Shown here one piece after another: positions 46,145-54,686 of a stretch of 64,000 nucleotides of DNA. This DNA is from Polaromonas sp. JS666. Its GTDB lineage: Bacteria; Pseudomonadota; Gammaproteobacteria; Burkholderiales; Burkholderiaceae_C. The first letter of the stretch is position 1; every line of letters begins with the position of its first letter. Under the pieces are notes generated by a model. The model made no database searches. It saw only the letters and a program-made list of their open reading frames with translations, and was not told where the DNA came from. The DNA is taken from contig NZ_FNHX01000006.1 of assembly GCF_900103405.1 (NCBI RefSeq), positions 1 to 64,000 on the forward strand, read 5' to 3'. The position numbers and the translations under genes are program-made.

Positions 46145-46804
46145 TCAGTTTTTGGCGCTGGACGCCGGCGGAGGAATGGATCCTTCCCTCAGGGCCCACA
46201 GCTGCTTGAGCTTGACCAGCTCTTCGTCAAAGCGCTGGCTAACGCGCTTTTTCTCCTGCTCCTGGTCCTGGACGAACTTCCTCTGCACGGCCGAGCTGGC
46301 CTCGTTTTCTTCCACTTTGCGCTTGAGCCCGGGCGGCGCCTTGCCGGGGTCTTTGGCGTAGAACTCGAATTCGGCCTGGATGGCCTTGCGCTGCTCGGCC
46401 AGCTCCGCCGTTCGCTTGTTGGAGGCTTTGATGACTTCGTCGACCTGGGCCAGGGCGATGACGCGTTCCTGGTCATGCACCGCGCGGCTGGGATAACGCA
46501 GCAGCAGGGCGCGGTCCCGGCGCTTGTCCTCGGCCTCGCGCGCGCGCGCCTCGGCGGCGGCCTTGTCCTTTTCTTCCTGCGCCGCGCGCTCCTGCGCGGT
46601 CAGCGAGGGCCCCACCTCGCGCTTCACCGTACCCGAGCGGTTCAGTTCCTTCTGGGTGCGGTCCATGCACTCGGCGATCGGGCGGTCGGCCGTGATTTTG
46701 CGGCCTTTGCCGTCCACACAGGTATAAATGTGTTGGGCCGCGGCCTGACTCGCCGTGAAGGCAGCCGACACCCAGATGATCGTAAGCGCTGTTCGCAAGA
46801 GCAA
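46145..46804 (-). CDS. DUF4124 exported protein with coiled coil
   Basis: This 219-residue protein has a signal peptide (cleaved near ASQAAAQ) and the DUF4124 motif HIYTCVDGKGRKITADRPIAEC. A long charged coiled coil follows (TAQERAAQEEKDKAAAEARA onward). Function is unknown; such proteins are common in Betaproteobacteria. The start is TTG at 46804, supported by AAGGAG just before it. It follows pyrE by nine bases. Confidence 0.82.
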   Translation of the reverse strand: MLLRTALTIIWVSAAFTASQAAAQHIYTCVDGKGRKITADRPIAECMDRTQKELNRSGTVKREVGPSLTAQERAAQEEKDKAAAEARAREAEDKRRDRALLLRYPSRAVHDQERVIALAQVDEVIKASNKRTAELAEQRKAIQAEFEFYAKDPGKAPPGLKRKVEENEASSAVQRKFVQDQEQEKKRVSQRFDEELVKLKQLWALREGSIPPPASSAKN

Positions 46805-46813
46805 ATCGACTCC

Positions 46814-47566
46814 TTAATCCACGCCGTAGCGTTCCCGATAGGCCAGCACGGCCTGGTAGTGCGTCTTCAGAGACAGTGCATCGGGACCGTTGGACCCCGG
46901 CGTGTCGCCCTGTGTTGAGAGATATTGCAGCAAGTCCGTCAAGCGCGCAATCGCGCAAACCTGAAGGCCCAGGTGTTTCGTAACATATTGCACGGCACTA
47001 TGGCTCACGTCCACGCCGTTTTCCGTGGCTTTCTCCTGGCGGTCCAGCGCCAGCGCCATCGCGTGGGGAACGGCGCCCGCGGCCTGGATGATGGCGATCG
47101 ATTCGCGCGCCGCCGTGCCGGCGGACATCACGTCGTCAATGATGAGCACGCGGCCCTTGACCGGCGCGCCGACCAGCGTGCCGCCTTCGCCGTGGTCCTT
47201 GGCTTCCTTGCGGTTGTAGGCGAAGGGGTAGTTGCGCCCCAGCCGCGCGAGTTCGACGGCCACCGCCGCGGCCAGCGGGATGCCCTTGTAGGCCGGCCCG
47301 AAAATCATGTCGAAGGCCAGGCCCGTGCGCTTTTCCTCGGCCAGCAGGTGGCGCGCATAGAATTGCGCCAGCCGTCCCAGCTTGGCCCCGTCGTCGAACA
47401 GGCCGGCATTGAAAAAATACGGGCTCATGCGCCCGGCCTTGGTCTTGAATTGCCCGAAGCGCAGCACGCCCGCCTCCACGGCGAACTGCACGAATTCCTG
47501 TGCCAGCGCGCCGTCCGCCGAAGTTGCCACGTCCCTGTTGTCCTGTTGTTGCCCTGCCGTGCTCAT
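46814..47566 (-). CDS. pyrE: Orotate phosphoribosyltransferase
   Basis: PyrE joins orotate to PRPP in pyrimidine synthesis. The 250-residue protein has FFNAGLFDDGAKLG, FGPAYKGIPLAAAVAVEL and the PRPP motif VLIIDDVMSAGTA. It is slightly longer than E. coli PyrE (213) because of an N-terminal extension of about 20 residues. The start at 47566 leaves only ten bases to the divergent xth start, so its promoter must lie within xth or the true start is further in. Confidence 0.95.
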   Translation of the reverse strand: MSTAGQQQDNRDVATSADGALAQEFVQFAVEAGVLRFGQFKTKAGRMSPYFFNAGLFDDGAKLGRLAQFYARHLLAEEKRTGLAFDMIFGPAYKGIPLAAAVAVELARLGRNYPFAYNRKEAKDHGEGGTLVGAPVKGRVLIIDDVMSAGTAARESIAIIQAAGAVPHAMALALDRQEKATENGVDVSHSAVQYVTKHLGLQVCAIARLTDLLQYLSTQGDTPGSNGPDALSLKTHYQAVLAYRERYGVD

Positions 47567-47576
47567 TGGAAGTCCC

Positions 47577-48443
47577 ATGTTTAAATTGACCAGCCTCAAC
47601 CTCAACGGTATCCGCTCCGCGGCCAGCAAAGGGCTGCTGGACTGGGTTGCGCAGTCTATGCCGGATTGTATTTGCGTGCAGGAGCTCAAGGCCCAGGCGG
47701 CCGACATGAGCGGCCGCTTCGAGGAAATCGCCGGCCTCAAGGGCTATTTTCATTTTGCCGAGAAAAAGGGCTATTCCGGCGTGGGCATCTACACGCGCCA
47801 TGAACCCAGCGACGTGATCGTGGGCTACGGCTCCACCGAATTCGACGCCGAAGGGCGCTACGTCGAGCTGCGCTTTGACAGGCCCGGGCGCAAGCTGAGC
47901 CCCAAACTCTCCATCATCAGCTGCTACTTCCCGAGCGGCTCCTCGGGCGAGGAGCGCCAGGCCGCCAAATTCCGCTTCCTGGCCGAGTTTTACCCGCGCC
48001 TGCTGGCCCTGAAGGAAACGCGCGATTTTGTGCTGTGCGGCGACGTCAACATCGCGCACCAGGAGATCGACCTGAAGAACTTCAAGGGCAACCGGAAAAA
48101 CAGCGGCTTCCTGCCCGAGGAACGCGCCTGGATGACCGAACTGCTGCGCGACGCCGAACTGGCCAACGAGGCAGCCGACGAGCTGACGCAGCGCACAGGC
48201 CCCTCGACCCGAGGCGGCGGCATGGTCGACGTCTACCGCAAGCTGCAGCCCACGGCGACCGATGCGGCCTACACCTGGTGGAGCAACCGCGGCCAGGCTT
48301 ATGCGAAGAACGTGGGCTGGCGCCTGGACTACCACCTGGCCACGCCGGCCTTCGCGGCGCTGGCCCGCAGCGAGCACATCTACAAGGAACAGCGTTTTTC
48401 CGACCACGCGCCCATGAGTGTGGACTATGAGTTTGGACTTTGA
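47577..48443 (+). CDS. xth: Exodeoxyribonuclease III / AP endonuclease
   Basis: This enzyme cuts DNA at abasic sites and trims 3' ends in base excision repair. The 288-residue protein has LTSLNLNGIRSA at the start, CVQELKAQ (metal-binding Glu), LCGDVNIAHQEIDL and the final FSDHAPMSVDY. Length is near normal. The divergent pyrE starts ten bases away. A repeat copy begins directly after the stop. Confidence 0.95.
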   Translation: MFKLTSLNLNGIRSAASKGLLDWVAQSMPDCICVQELKAQAADMSGRFEEIAGLKGYFHFAEKKGYSGVGIYTRHEPSDVIVGYGSTEFDAEGRYVELRFDRPGRKLSPKLSIISCYFPSGSSGEERQAAKFRFLAEFYPRLLALKETRDFVLCGDVNIAHQEIDLKNFKGNRKNSGFLPEERAWMTELLRDAELANEAADELTQRTGPSTRGGGMVDVYRKLQPTATDAAYTWWSNRGQAYAKNVGWRLDYHLATPAFAALARSEHIYKEQRFSDHAPMSVDYEFGL

Positions 48444-48535
48444 CCCCCGCCCGGGGTTCACTGCGTGTAGCCCGTCCCCCCCTTCCAGGGGGCGGCGCCT
48501 TGGGCCGGCAAAGCCGGACCCTCGGCCCCCGCTGG
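48444..48535 (+). repeat. Dispersed GC-rich palindromic repeat, copy E
   Basis: This 92 bp copy starts at the xth stop codon. It keeps TTCACTGCGTGTAG, a C-run/G-run block and CCGGCAAAGCCGG, ending CCCGCTGG. Copy F faces it 42 bp away in the opposite orientation. Confidence 0.88.
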
Positions 48536-48577
48536 TGAAATACCACCACCCACTAGTTCCGCCCTGAACTCTTCAAG

Positions 48578-48670
48578 CCAGCATGAGCCCCGGAACCGGC
48601 TTTGCCGGGCCGGAGGGCGGGTGGCCCCTCGGGGGGCAGGGAGCGACACGAAGTGCGCGACCGTGGGGGC
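48578..48670 (-). repeat. Dispersed GC-rich palindromic repeat, copy F
   Basis: Read on the minus strand, this 93 bp copy begins GCCCCCACGGTCGCGCACTT directly after the receiver gene stop and ends CATGCTGG. With copy E it forms an inverted pair between two convergent genes and could act as a bidirectional transcript end. Confidence 0.92.
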
Positions 48671-49057
48671 CTAACTCTGCTCTGCCCAGATCCGCTGGAT
48701 CTGCGTGGACAGCTCCATGGGATCGAAAGGCTTGGGAATCACCTCCAGCGCGCCCAGGCCCTTGTACACCGCCACCTCGGCGGCCTGAACCTTGGCGGTC
48801 ATGAAGATGACCGGCGTGCTGGCCGTGGCTGGCAGCTCGCGCAGGCCCTTGAGCGTGGTGGGCCCGTCCATGCCGGGCATCATGACGTCCAGCAGCAGCA
48901 GGTCGGCCCCGGCGCCGGGCGCGGCATCCAGCGCCTCCTGGCCGGAGGCACAGGCGATCACGGTAAAGCCTCCCACGGCCTGCAGCGCCATCTGCGCCAC
49001 CATGCGGATGTCGGGCTCGTCTTCAACATAGAGGATGCGGTTCAGTGGTTTGGTCAT
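48671..49057 (-). CDS. Single-domain response regulator
   Basis: This 128-residue protein is a lone receiver domain: acidic residues at 12-13 (VEDEPD), phospho-acceptor Asp57 in LLLLDVMMPGMDG, and Lys in IPKPFDP. With no output domain it probably passes phosphate on or signals through protein contact, as CheY does. It follows the hybrid kinase by six bases and is the last gene of the Hpt-kinase-receiver operon. Confidence 0.92.
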   Translation of the reverse strand: MTKPLNRILYVEDEPDIRMVAQMALQAVGGFTVIACASGQEALDAAPGAGADLLLLDVMMPGMDGPTTLKGLRELPATASTPVIFMTAKVQAAEVAVYKGLGALEVIPKPFDPMELSTQIQRIWAEQS

Positions 49058-49063
49058 GATGGT

Positions 49064-51961
49064 TCAACTCAAGGCTTGGGGACGGGTTGGGCCCGGATCA
49101 CCGGGAATCTGGAGGACTCGCTGGATTGTATTGAGCAGTTCGGTGTTTGAGGTATGGGCCTTGACCAGGACCGCGTCGGCATACCGGCCGTCCGAGGGTT
49201 CCACGTCGCCGGCCGAGAACACGATCACCGGCGGACGGGGGTCCAGCGCGTCGATGTCTTCGAACAGGTCCCAGCCCGAATGGCTGCCCAGCGCCAGGTC
49301 CAGCAGCACCAGGTCAAAGGTGTGCTCGCGCAGGAGGGCGCGGGCCTCGTCCAGCGTGGCGGCGAATTCGAAGCTCGCGAACTCCTGGGCGATGGCGGCG
49401 GTGATGCGCTGGATGTCCAGGTCGTCTTCGACATGCAGGATGCGCGGCTTTCCCGAGTCCAGGCTGGCGACGGCGCGACGCAGGCTGTGAACCAGCAAGT
49501 GCTCGTCGATGGGTTTTTTCAGCCAGTCCGACACCGTGTGCGGCTTGCGGTTGAATTGCAATTCGCCCTGCTCGGCCATGGCCGAAATGACCACGACGGG
49601 CAGGTTGCGCGTGCTCTCGTCCTCGCGCAGCTGGCCGATGAAGGACACGCCGTTCTGGCCGGGCAGCTTGAGGTCCACCGTCACCGCGTCGTAACTGTTG
49701 GAGGCCAGGCTGGCCAGCGCCTCCTCGGCGCTGTAGGTCATGTCCGAATCAAAACCGGCCTTGCCCAGCATCATGCTGATCAGCCGGGCCACGTCGGGGT
49801 CGCCCTCGCAGATCAGGATGCGCGGGCGTGACGATACCGAGGGCGGCCGCAGGGGCTTGAGCAGCGGCACCGGGTTTGTCCATTCGGGCATCTCAAAAAA
49901 GAAGGTGGTGCCCATGCCCGCCTTGCTGGAAAAGCCGATGGTGCCGTCCATTTTTTCGACCAGGGCGCGGGAAATGTTCAGGCCCAGGCCGGTTCCGCCT
50001 TTCTGGCGGGTGTCGGAGGAATCGGCCTGCGAAAACTTCTGGAAGATGCGGGCGCTGAACTCCTCCGGAATGCCGGGGCCGGCGTCGACCACCTCGGTCC
50101 GCACCTTCTGCGCCGTACGCGAGAGCCTGACTTCCACCACACCGCCCTTGGGCGAAAACTTCACCGCATTGGACAGCAGGTTGGTCAGCACCTGGGTCAT
50201 GCGGTCGCTGTCGACGCGCACGTGCAGCGCCGCCTCGGGTGCCCGCATCACCAGGCTCACGCCGTGCTGGCTGGCAAAACCCTCGTTGGCGACCAGGGTC
50301 TGCTGCACCAGCTGCCGGAGGTCCACCACCTGCAGGTCCAGGCGCAGCTTGCCGGATTCGATTTTTTCGCTGTCCAGAATGTCGTTGATCAGCCGGATCA
50401 GGCGCTCGCAGTTGTTTTGCGCAATGGTCACCAGGCTCTTGACGGCATCGGGCAACTGGCCGGCCACGCCGCCCGAGATCAGGCCCAGAGAACCGCGTAT
50501 CGAGGTGAGCGGCGTGCGCAGTTCGTGGCTGACGGTGGAAACGAACTCGGTCTTCATGCGATCTATGCGCTTGAGCTCGGTGATGTCGGTGCCCAGCGAG
50601 AAAAAGCCGATCACCTTGTCCGCCGCCGAGCCTTCGCCGTAGCGCGGGAAATACTGCATCGCGTAGTGCCTGCGCTCGCCCTGGGGCGTGACCTGCGTGC
50701 GCTCGTAGCGCACCGTATGCCCGCTCAGGACTTCGTCCACCTTTTCCCGCACCGTTTCATAGACCTGGGGGCCCAGCACGTCGGCCAGCGGCTTGCCGTC
50801 GATCTGCTCGTAGCTCAGGCCGAAGTTGTCCTCATAGGCCCGGTTGTGGAAGCGAAAGCGCTGGTCGGTGTCCAGGTAGGCGATCAGGGCCGGCACCGTG
50901 TCGGTGACCTGGCGCAGCTGCGACTCGCTGGCCCGCAGGGCCTTGGTGATGCGCTTGCTTTCGGTGATGTCATGCATCAGCGCGGTGAACACGCGCCGCC
51001 CGCCCACCTGCACGTCGCTGAAGGACACGCTGACCGGGAATTCGGTGCCATCCTTGCGCAAGGCCAGTACTTCGCGCCCGGAAATCCGGAAGGCGCCGGG
51101 CCGCGCATGCATCATCGCGGTGAATTCCTTGTACTGGCCGCGCAGGCGCTCGGGCACCAGTTCCGAGACGTCGCGACCCACCAACTCACTGCGCTCATAG
51201 CCGAAAAGCTGCAGCGCGGCGGCATTGGCCTCCAGCACGATGTCCTCCGAGGTGGTGGTGATCACGGCCTCCACCATGCCTTCGGTGATGCTGCGGCTCA
51301 TGGCTTCGCTGTCGCGCAGCTGGGCCTCGCCGCTTTTTCGCACCTGTTCGTAATGCTTGACCACATAAACGACCCAGCCCAGCATGCCGAAAAACAGGGC
51401 GCTGGCGGCCACGATGAGGCTCAGCGCCCACTGCGCGCTGCGCTCGGCCGCCGCCTGTGCGTCACGCCACTTGTAGGACTCGCGGTTGCGCGCGCCTTCG
51501 AGCAGTGCATTGGTGCGCAGGCGCAAATCACGGCTGGCCTGGCTGGCCAGGACGGCCGCCGCGGCCTCGGCGCCGCCTGCCTGGCGTGCCGCAATGGCCT
51601 GGTTCGCGGTCTGGGCGCGCTGGTTGATCAGTTCGTCAAAATCCGCCGCCTCCTGCAACACATTGGCGCTGCGCGTGCGGGCCCTGACGGCGCGCAATTC
51701 GACCCGGGCCTCCTGGAAGGCCGCCAGGTCGTCCTCGCGGCCGCTCAGCAGGTACTGCCGCAGCGTGGACTCGGCCGTTCGCAGGCTGGAGTCCACGCGC
51801 TCCAGCATCACCAGGGTGTCCTCGGTCCGCACACGGGACTGCGCCGTTTCCAGCAAGCGGCTGATGGCCATATAGGACGCCGTGCCCACCACGGCCATGA
51901 GCACCACACCGCCGGCCATCGCGACCTTGATCTTTTTCAGGAAGATGGCGGAGGATGGCAT
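49064..51961 (-). CDS. Hybrid sensor histidine kinase with two PAS and two receiver domains
   Basis: This 965-residue membrane kinase has helices at about 12-32 and 180-201 around a helical periplasmic sensor domain (CHASE3-like). PAS domains follow near 220-335 and 345-465, the HisKA H-box SHELRTPL has His479, and the ATPase domain runs to about 695. Two receiver domains follow, with Asp763 in TVDLKLPGQNG and Asp888 in LLDLALGSHSG. The first receiver has a weakened acidic pocket (CEGDPD). It lies between an Hpt gene and a receiver gene, making a complete phosphorelay. The signal is unknown. Confidence 0.92.
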   Translation of the reverse strand: MPSSAIFLKKIKVAMAGGVVLMAVVGTASYMAISRLLETAQSRVRTEDTLVMLERVDSSLRTAESTLRQYLLSGREDDLAAFQEARVELRAVRARTRSANVLQEAADFDELINQRAQTANQAIAARQAGGAEAAAAVLASQASRDLRLRTNALLEGARNRESYKWRDAQAAAERSAQWALSLIVAASALFFGMLGWVVYVVKHYEQVRKSGEAQLRDSEAMSRSITEGMVEAVITTTSEDIVLEANAAALQLFGYERSELVGRDVSELVPERLRGQYKEFTAMMHARPGAFRISGREVLALRKDGTEFPVSVSFSDVQVGGRRVFTALMHDITESKRITKALRASESQLRQVTDTVPALIAYLDTDQRFRFHNRAYEDNFGLSYEQIDGKPLADVLGPQVYETVREKVDEVLSGHTVRYERTQVTPQGERRHYAMQYFPRYGEGSAADKVIGFFSLGTDITELKRIDRMKTEFVSTVSHELRTPLTSIRGSLGLISGGVAGQLPDAVKSLVTIAQNNCERLIRLINDILDSEKIESGKLRLDLQVVDLRQLVQQTLVANEGFASQHGVSLVMRAPEAALHVRVDSDRMTQVLTNLLSNAVKFSPKGGVVEVRLSRTAQKVRTEVVDAGPGIPEEFSARIFQKFSQADSSDTRQKGGTGLGLNISRALVEKMDGTIGFSSKAGMGTTFFFEMPEWTNPVPLLKPLRPPSVSSRPRILICEGDPDVARLISMMLGKAGFDSDMTYSAEEALASLASNSYDAVTVDLKLPGQNGVSFIGQLREDESTRNLPVVVISAMAEQGELQFNRKPHTVSDWLKKPIDEHLLVHSLRRAVASLDSGKPRILHVEDDLDIQRITAAIAQEFASFEFAATLDEARALLREHTFDLVLLDLALGSHSGWDLFEDIDALDPRPPVIVFSAGDVEPSDGRYADAVLVKAHTSNTELLNTIQRVLQIPGDPGPTRPQALS

Positions 51962-51982
51962 GGGCAGTTCCTTCGCAAGCCG

Positions 51983-52324
51983 TCAGGCAGCGCCGTGAAA
52001 GCGTTGCTGCAATTGCTCAACGGCGCGGCCCACTTCGGCCTGCGCCTCGGGCGCCAGCGCCTGCTCCGTGCCGACATGGGGGCCCAGGGCAAACTCCAGC
52101 GCCTGCGCGGCCAGCCCGAGTTCCGCCCAGCCGAAGGTGGCCGCGGAGCCGGCCAGGCTGTGCGCATGGCGCTCCAGCGTCGGCAAAGCCTGGGCCAGGT
52201 CCTCGCCCCGCAGAATCTGCTGCCAGAGCAGCCCGACCTGTTCCAGGCGGCGCGGCAGGGAACGGGTGTAATCGGCGCGCTGCTCCTCCAGGAATGCGAT
52301 CAGGGCCGGATCGGTGCGCGTCAT
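51983..52324 (-). CDS. Histidine phosphotransfer (Hpt) protein
   Basis: Hpt proteins carry phosphate between receiver domains in a relay. This 113-residue helical protein has the motif HSLAGSAATFG with the probable phospho-histidine at His55. The ATG at 52324 gives the compact form; an upstream in-frame start would add 15 residues of low quality. It lies 21 bp before the hybrid kinase on the same strand. Confidence 0.85.
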   Translation of the reverse strand: MTRTDPALIAFLEEQRADYTRSLPRRLEQVGLLWQQILRGEDLAQALPTLERHAHSLAGSAATFGWAELGLAAQALEFALGPHVGTEQALAPEAQAEVGRAVEQLQQRFHGAA

Positions 52325-52627
52325 GGCTTCGGGATGGAGGGTGCCCGCCGTGCGTCCGTGCCCTGCCACCGCGCGAAAAAGGCGGCTTGTCCTGAAAGAA
52401 GGGGAGGGCTCATGCGGCCCATCTTAAGGCGCAAGTATCAAAAAGCAGCGTAGGACAAGTACGAGTGGTTGCCGCCCTGGACGCCTCTTTGGCGCGGGTC
52501 CACCCCGCGCGAAAACCGCTCAAGGCAAATTCGTTAAACCTTATGCCTTGATATGTGGCGAACTACATCAACAACCGCGCAGCAATTGAATACCTTTGAC
52601 CTCATTCACCAAACACCTCACTCCTGA
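52325..52627. other. 303 bp gap between the HPP-CBS gene and the Hpt gene
   Basis: No gene is seen. The region should carry the promoter of the Hpt-kinase-receiver operon and the 3' end of the HPP-CBS transcript. I could not identify a clear terminator or promoter. Confidence 0.45.
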
Positions 52628-53785
52628 TCACGCCGCCGGGTCAGCCGCCTTGCCGAGCGCGGCGACCAAATCCGACTGGGTAATAATCCCGACCAGCCGT
52701 TCACCCTCGCCGATGATGGGGATGTGGTGGTGGCCCGTGCTGCCGAACAGCGGCACCAGTTCGACCAGCCGGCGCTGCCGGCCCGCCACGCGCACGTTGC
52801 GGGTCATGATCTGCCCCACGACTTCGGGCTTGTCCGAATACACGCTGCGCGTGCTGCGCACCAGCTGCCTGAGCTTGGCGTCAAAGCCCTCGTACAGGTC
52901 CAGGTCGGCGGCGCGCATGAAGTCCGCCACCGTGATGATGCCCGCGATGCGAAAGCCGCGGTCCACCACCGGCAGCGCCTTGATGCGGCGCTCCCTCAGC
53001 AGGGCCCAGGCCTCCTCAAGCGGCGTGCCGAATTCCACCGTCACCAGCTCGCGCGACATGATGTCTTCGCAACGCACCTCGGCCAGCTTTCGGTCGTAGG
53101 CGCGCAGCCGGGTTTCGGCCAGCAGGGCTTTGAGGTCGTCGCGGCTCACGTCCAGCACCTGGTTGTAGCGTGCCAGCACGGCGTCCAGGTCGGCATCGAG
53201 CTGCCGGTCCTGGGCCGAGGGCGCCGCGCCCGGCGGCGGCAGTTGCGTGTGCGGGTAGGCGCGCCGCGTTGCGTTGTTGTACAGGATGCCCATGAGCACC
53301 AGCAGCACCGAATTGAGCATCACGGGATAGAAGGCGAACACCGGGCTGGAGATGCCGCCCAGCACCATCATGAGCGCCGTGGCCCCACCCGGCGGGTGCA
53401 GGCAGCGCAGCGCCAGCATCAGCGCAATGGCCGTGGCCACCGCCAGGGCCGCAGCCAGCTCGGGCGAACCCAGCAGGTGCGCGCCGTGCACCCCGGCGAT
53501 GCCGGCCAGCGCCGACAGCGTGTTGCCGCCCACCACCGGCCAGGGCTGCGCCATGGGGCTGGCCGGCACGGCAAAGATCAGCACCGCGCTGGCCCCCAGC
53601 GGCGCCACCAGCCAGGGCAGGCCGGGCACCACCCAGCCGGCCAGATGGCACAGCAGCCCCGTCAGGAAGATGCCAAACAGCGAACCCGCCACCAGGCGCA
53701 GGCGCTCGCGTGTGTTGATGCGGGTGCGCGCCGGGCGAAAAGCCCGCCACCAGGCGCGCGAGAAGAGAGCGGCGCGCTGCGTCAA
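52628..53785 (-). CDS. HPP-family membrane protein with two CBS domains
   Basis: This 385-residue protein has about five helices in the first half with the HPP signature LHPPGGATALMMVLGG. A linker and a CBS pair follow (CEDIMSRELVTVEFGTPLEEA and GQIMTRNVRVAGRQRRLVEL, ending IITQSDLVAAL). HPP proteins have been linked to nitrite transport in cyanobacteria and chloroplasts; the CBS pair suggests control by adenine nucleotides. The role here is not known. Confidence 0.9.
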   Translation of the reverse strand: MTQRAALFSRAWWRAFRPARTRINTRERLRLVAGSLFGIFLTGLLCHLAGWVVPGLPWLVAPLGASAVLIFAVPASPMAQPWPVVGGNTLSALAGIAGVHGAHLLGSPELAAALAVATAIALMLALRCLHPPGGATALMMVLGGISSPVFAFYPVMLNSVLLVLMGILYNNATRRAYPHTQLPPPGAAPSAQDRQLDADLDAVLARYNQVLDVSRDDLKALLAETRLRAYDRKLAEVRCEDIMSRELVTVEFGTPLEEAWALLRERRIKALPVVDRGFRIAGIITVADFMRAADLDLYEGFDAKLRQLVRSTRSVYSDKPEVVGQIMTRNVRVAGRQRRLVELVPLFGSTGHHHIPIIGEGERLVGIITQSDLVAALGKAADPAA

Positions 53786-53812
53786 ACCGGTTACCGGAGA
53801 CGGCCGGCCTGC

Positions 53813-54655
53813 TTAGCTGCGGGCGCGTTGATAAAGGGCTTGCACCTTGGGCACATTGGCCTGCAGTTGCTGGATGCGCTCGGGGCCGGAAGGATGGGTG
53901 GACAGAAAGCTCGGGCCGGAAGATCCGCCGCCGGCCTGGCCCATTTTTTCCCACAGGCTGACGGCCGCCTGCGGGTTGTAGCCGCCGCGCGCGGCCAGCT
54001 CCAGGCCCACCAGGTCGGCATCGGTTTCGTCCTCGCGGCTAAAGCGCAGCGTCAACAGCTGCGTGCCTATGCTGGCGGCCAGGTCGCCGACCTGGCCCCA
54101 GCCCAGCAGCTGGGCGCCCAGCGACAACAGGGTGCCCGTGCCCTGGCTTTTGGCAATGCGCGCGCGCGCATGCTCGCGCAGCGCGTGGGCCATTTCGTGG
54201 CCCATGATCATGGCCGCCTCGTCGTCGGTCAGCTTGAGCTGGTCGAGGATACCGGTATAAAAAGCGATCTTGCCGCCCGGCATGCAAAACGCGTTGATCT
54301 GCTTGCTGCCCAGCAGGTTGACCTCCCAGCGCCATTGCCTGGCACGGTCGTTCCATTGGGCGGTCTGCGGCACCAGCTTTGCGGCGATGGCGCGCAGCCG
54401 CTGAAGCTGCGGGTTGCCTTGCGGCGCCAGCGCGCCCTTGGCGCGGGCTTCGGCCAGCAGCTTGCTGTATTCCTGGGTGGCGGCGCTTTCGATCTCGTCG
54501 GCGGGCACCAGGTTGCGCAGCTGGGACGCGGGCCCGACATCCACCTGGGCGCGCAGCGGCGTGGTGGCGGCCGTCGCCGCGGCGCCGGCGGCAGCCAGCA
54601 GAAATGCCCGGCGGCCGGGCCAGGCGGAGTGTTTGGCATCGCATAAAAAGCACAT
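53813..54655 (-). CDS. M48-family metallopeptidase, exported
   Basis: This 280-residue protein has an N-terminal signal with a twin-arginine-like GRRAFLLAAAG and an AxA-type end. The zinc site HEMAH (in MIMGHEMAHALREHA) and the third ligand region EDETDADLVGLELAARGGY are intact. Relatives such as LoiP and BepA act in outer membrane protein quality control. The ATG at 54655 gives MCFLC; longer frames upstream run over the ampG promoter side. Confidence 0.88.
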   Translation of the reverse strand: MCFLCDAKHSAWPGRRAFLLAAAGAAATAATTPLRAQVDVGPASQLRNLVPADEIESAATQEYSKLLAEARAKGALAPQGNPQLQRLRAIAAKLVPQTAQWNDRARQWRWEVNLLGSKQINAFCMPGGKIAFYTGILDQLKLTDDEAAMIMGHEMAHALREHARARIAKSQGTGTLLSLGAQLLGWGQVGDLAASIGTQLLTLRFSREDETDADLVGLELAARGGYNPQAAVSLWEKMGQAGGGSSGPSFLSTHPSGPERIQQLQANVPKVQALYQRARS

Positions 54656-54686
54656 GGGTGAATAATAGTCACAAATCGAAATCACC

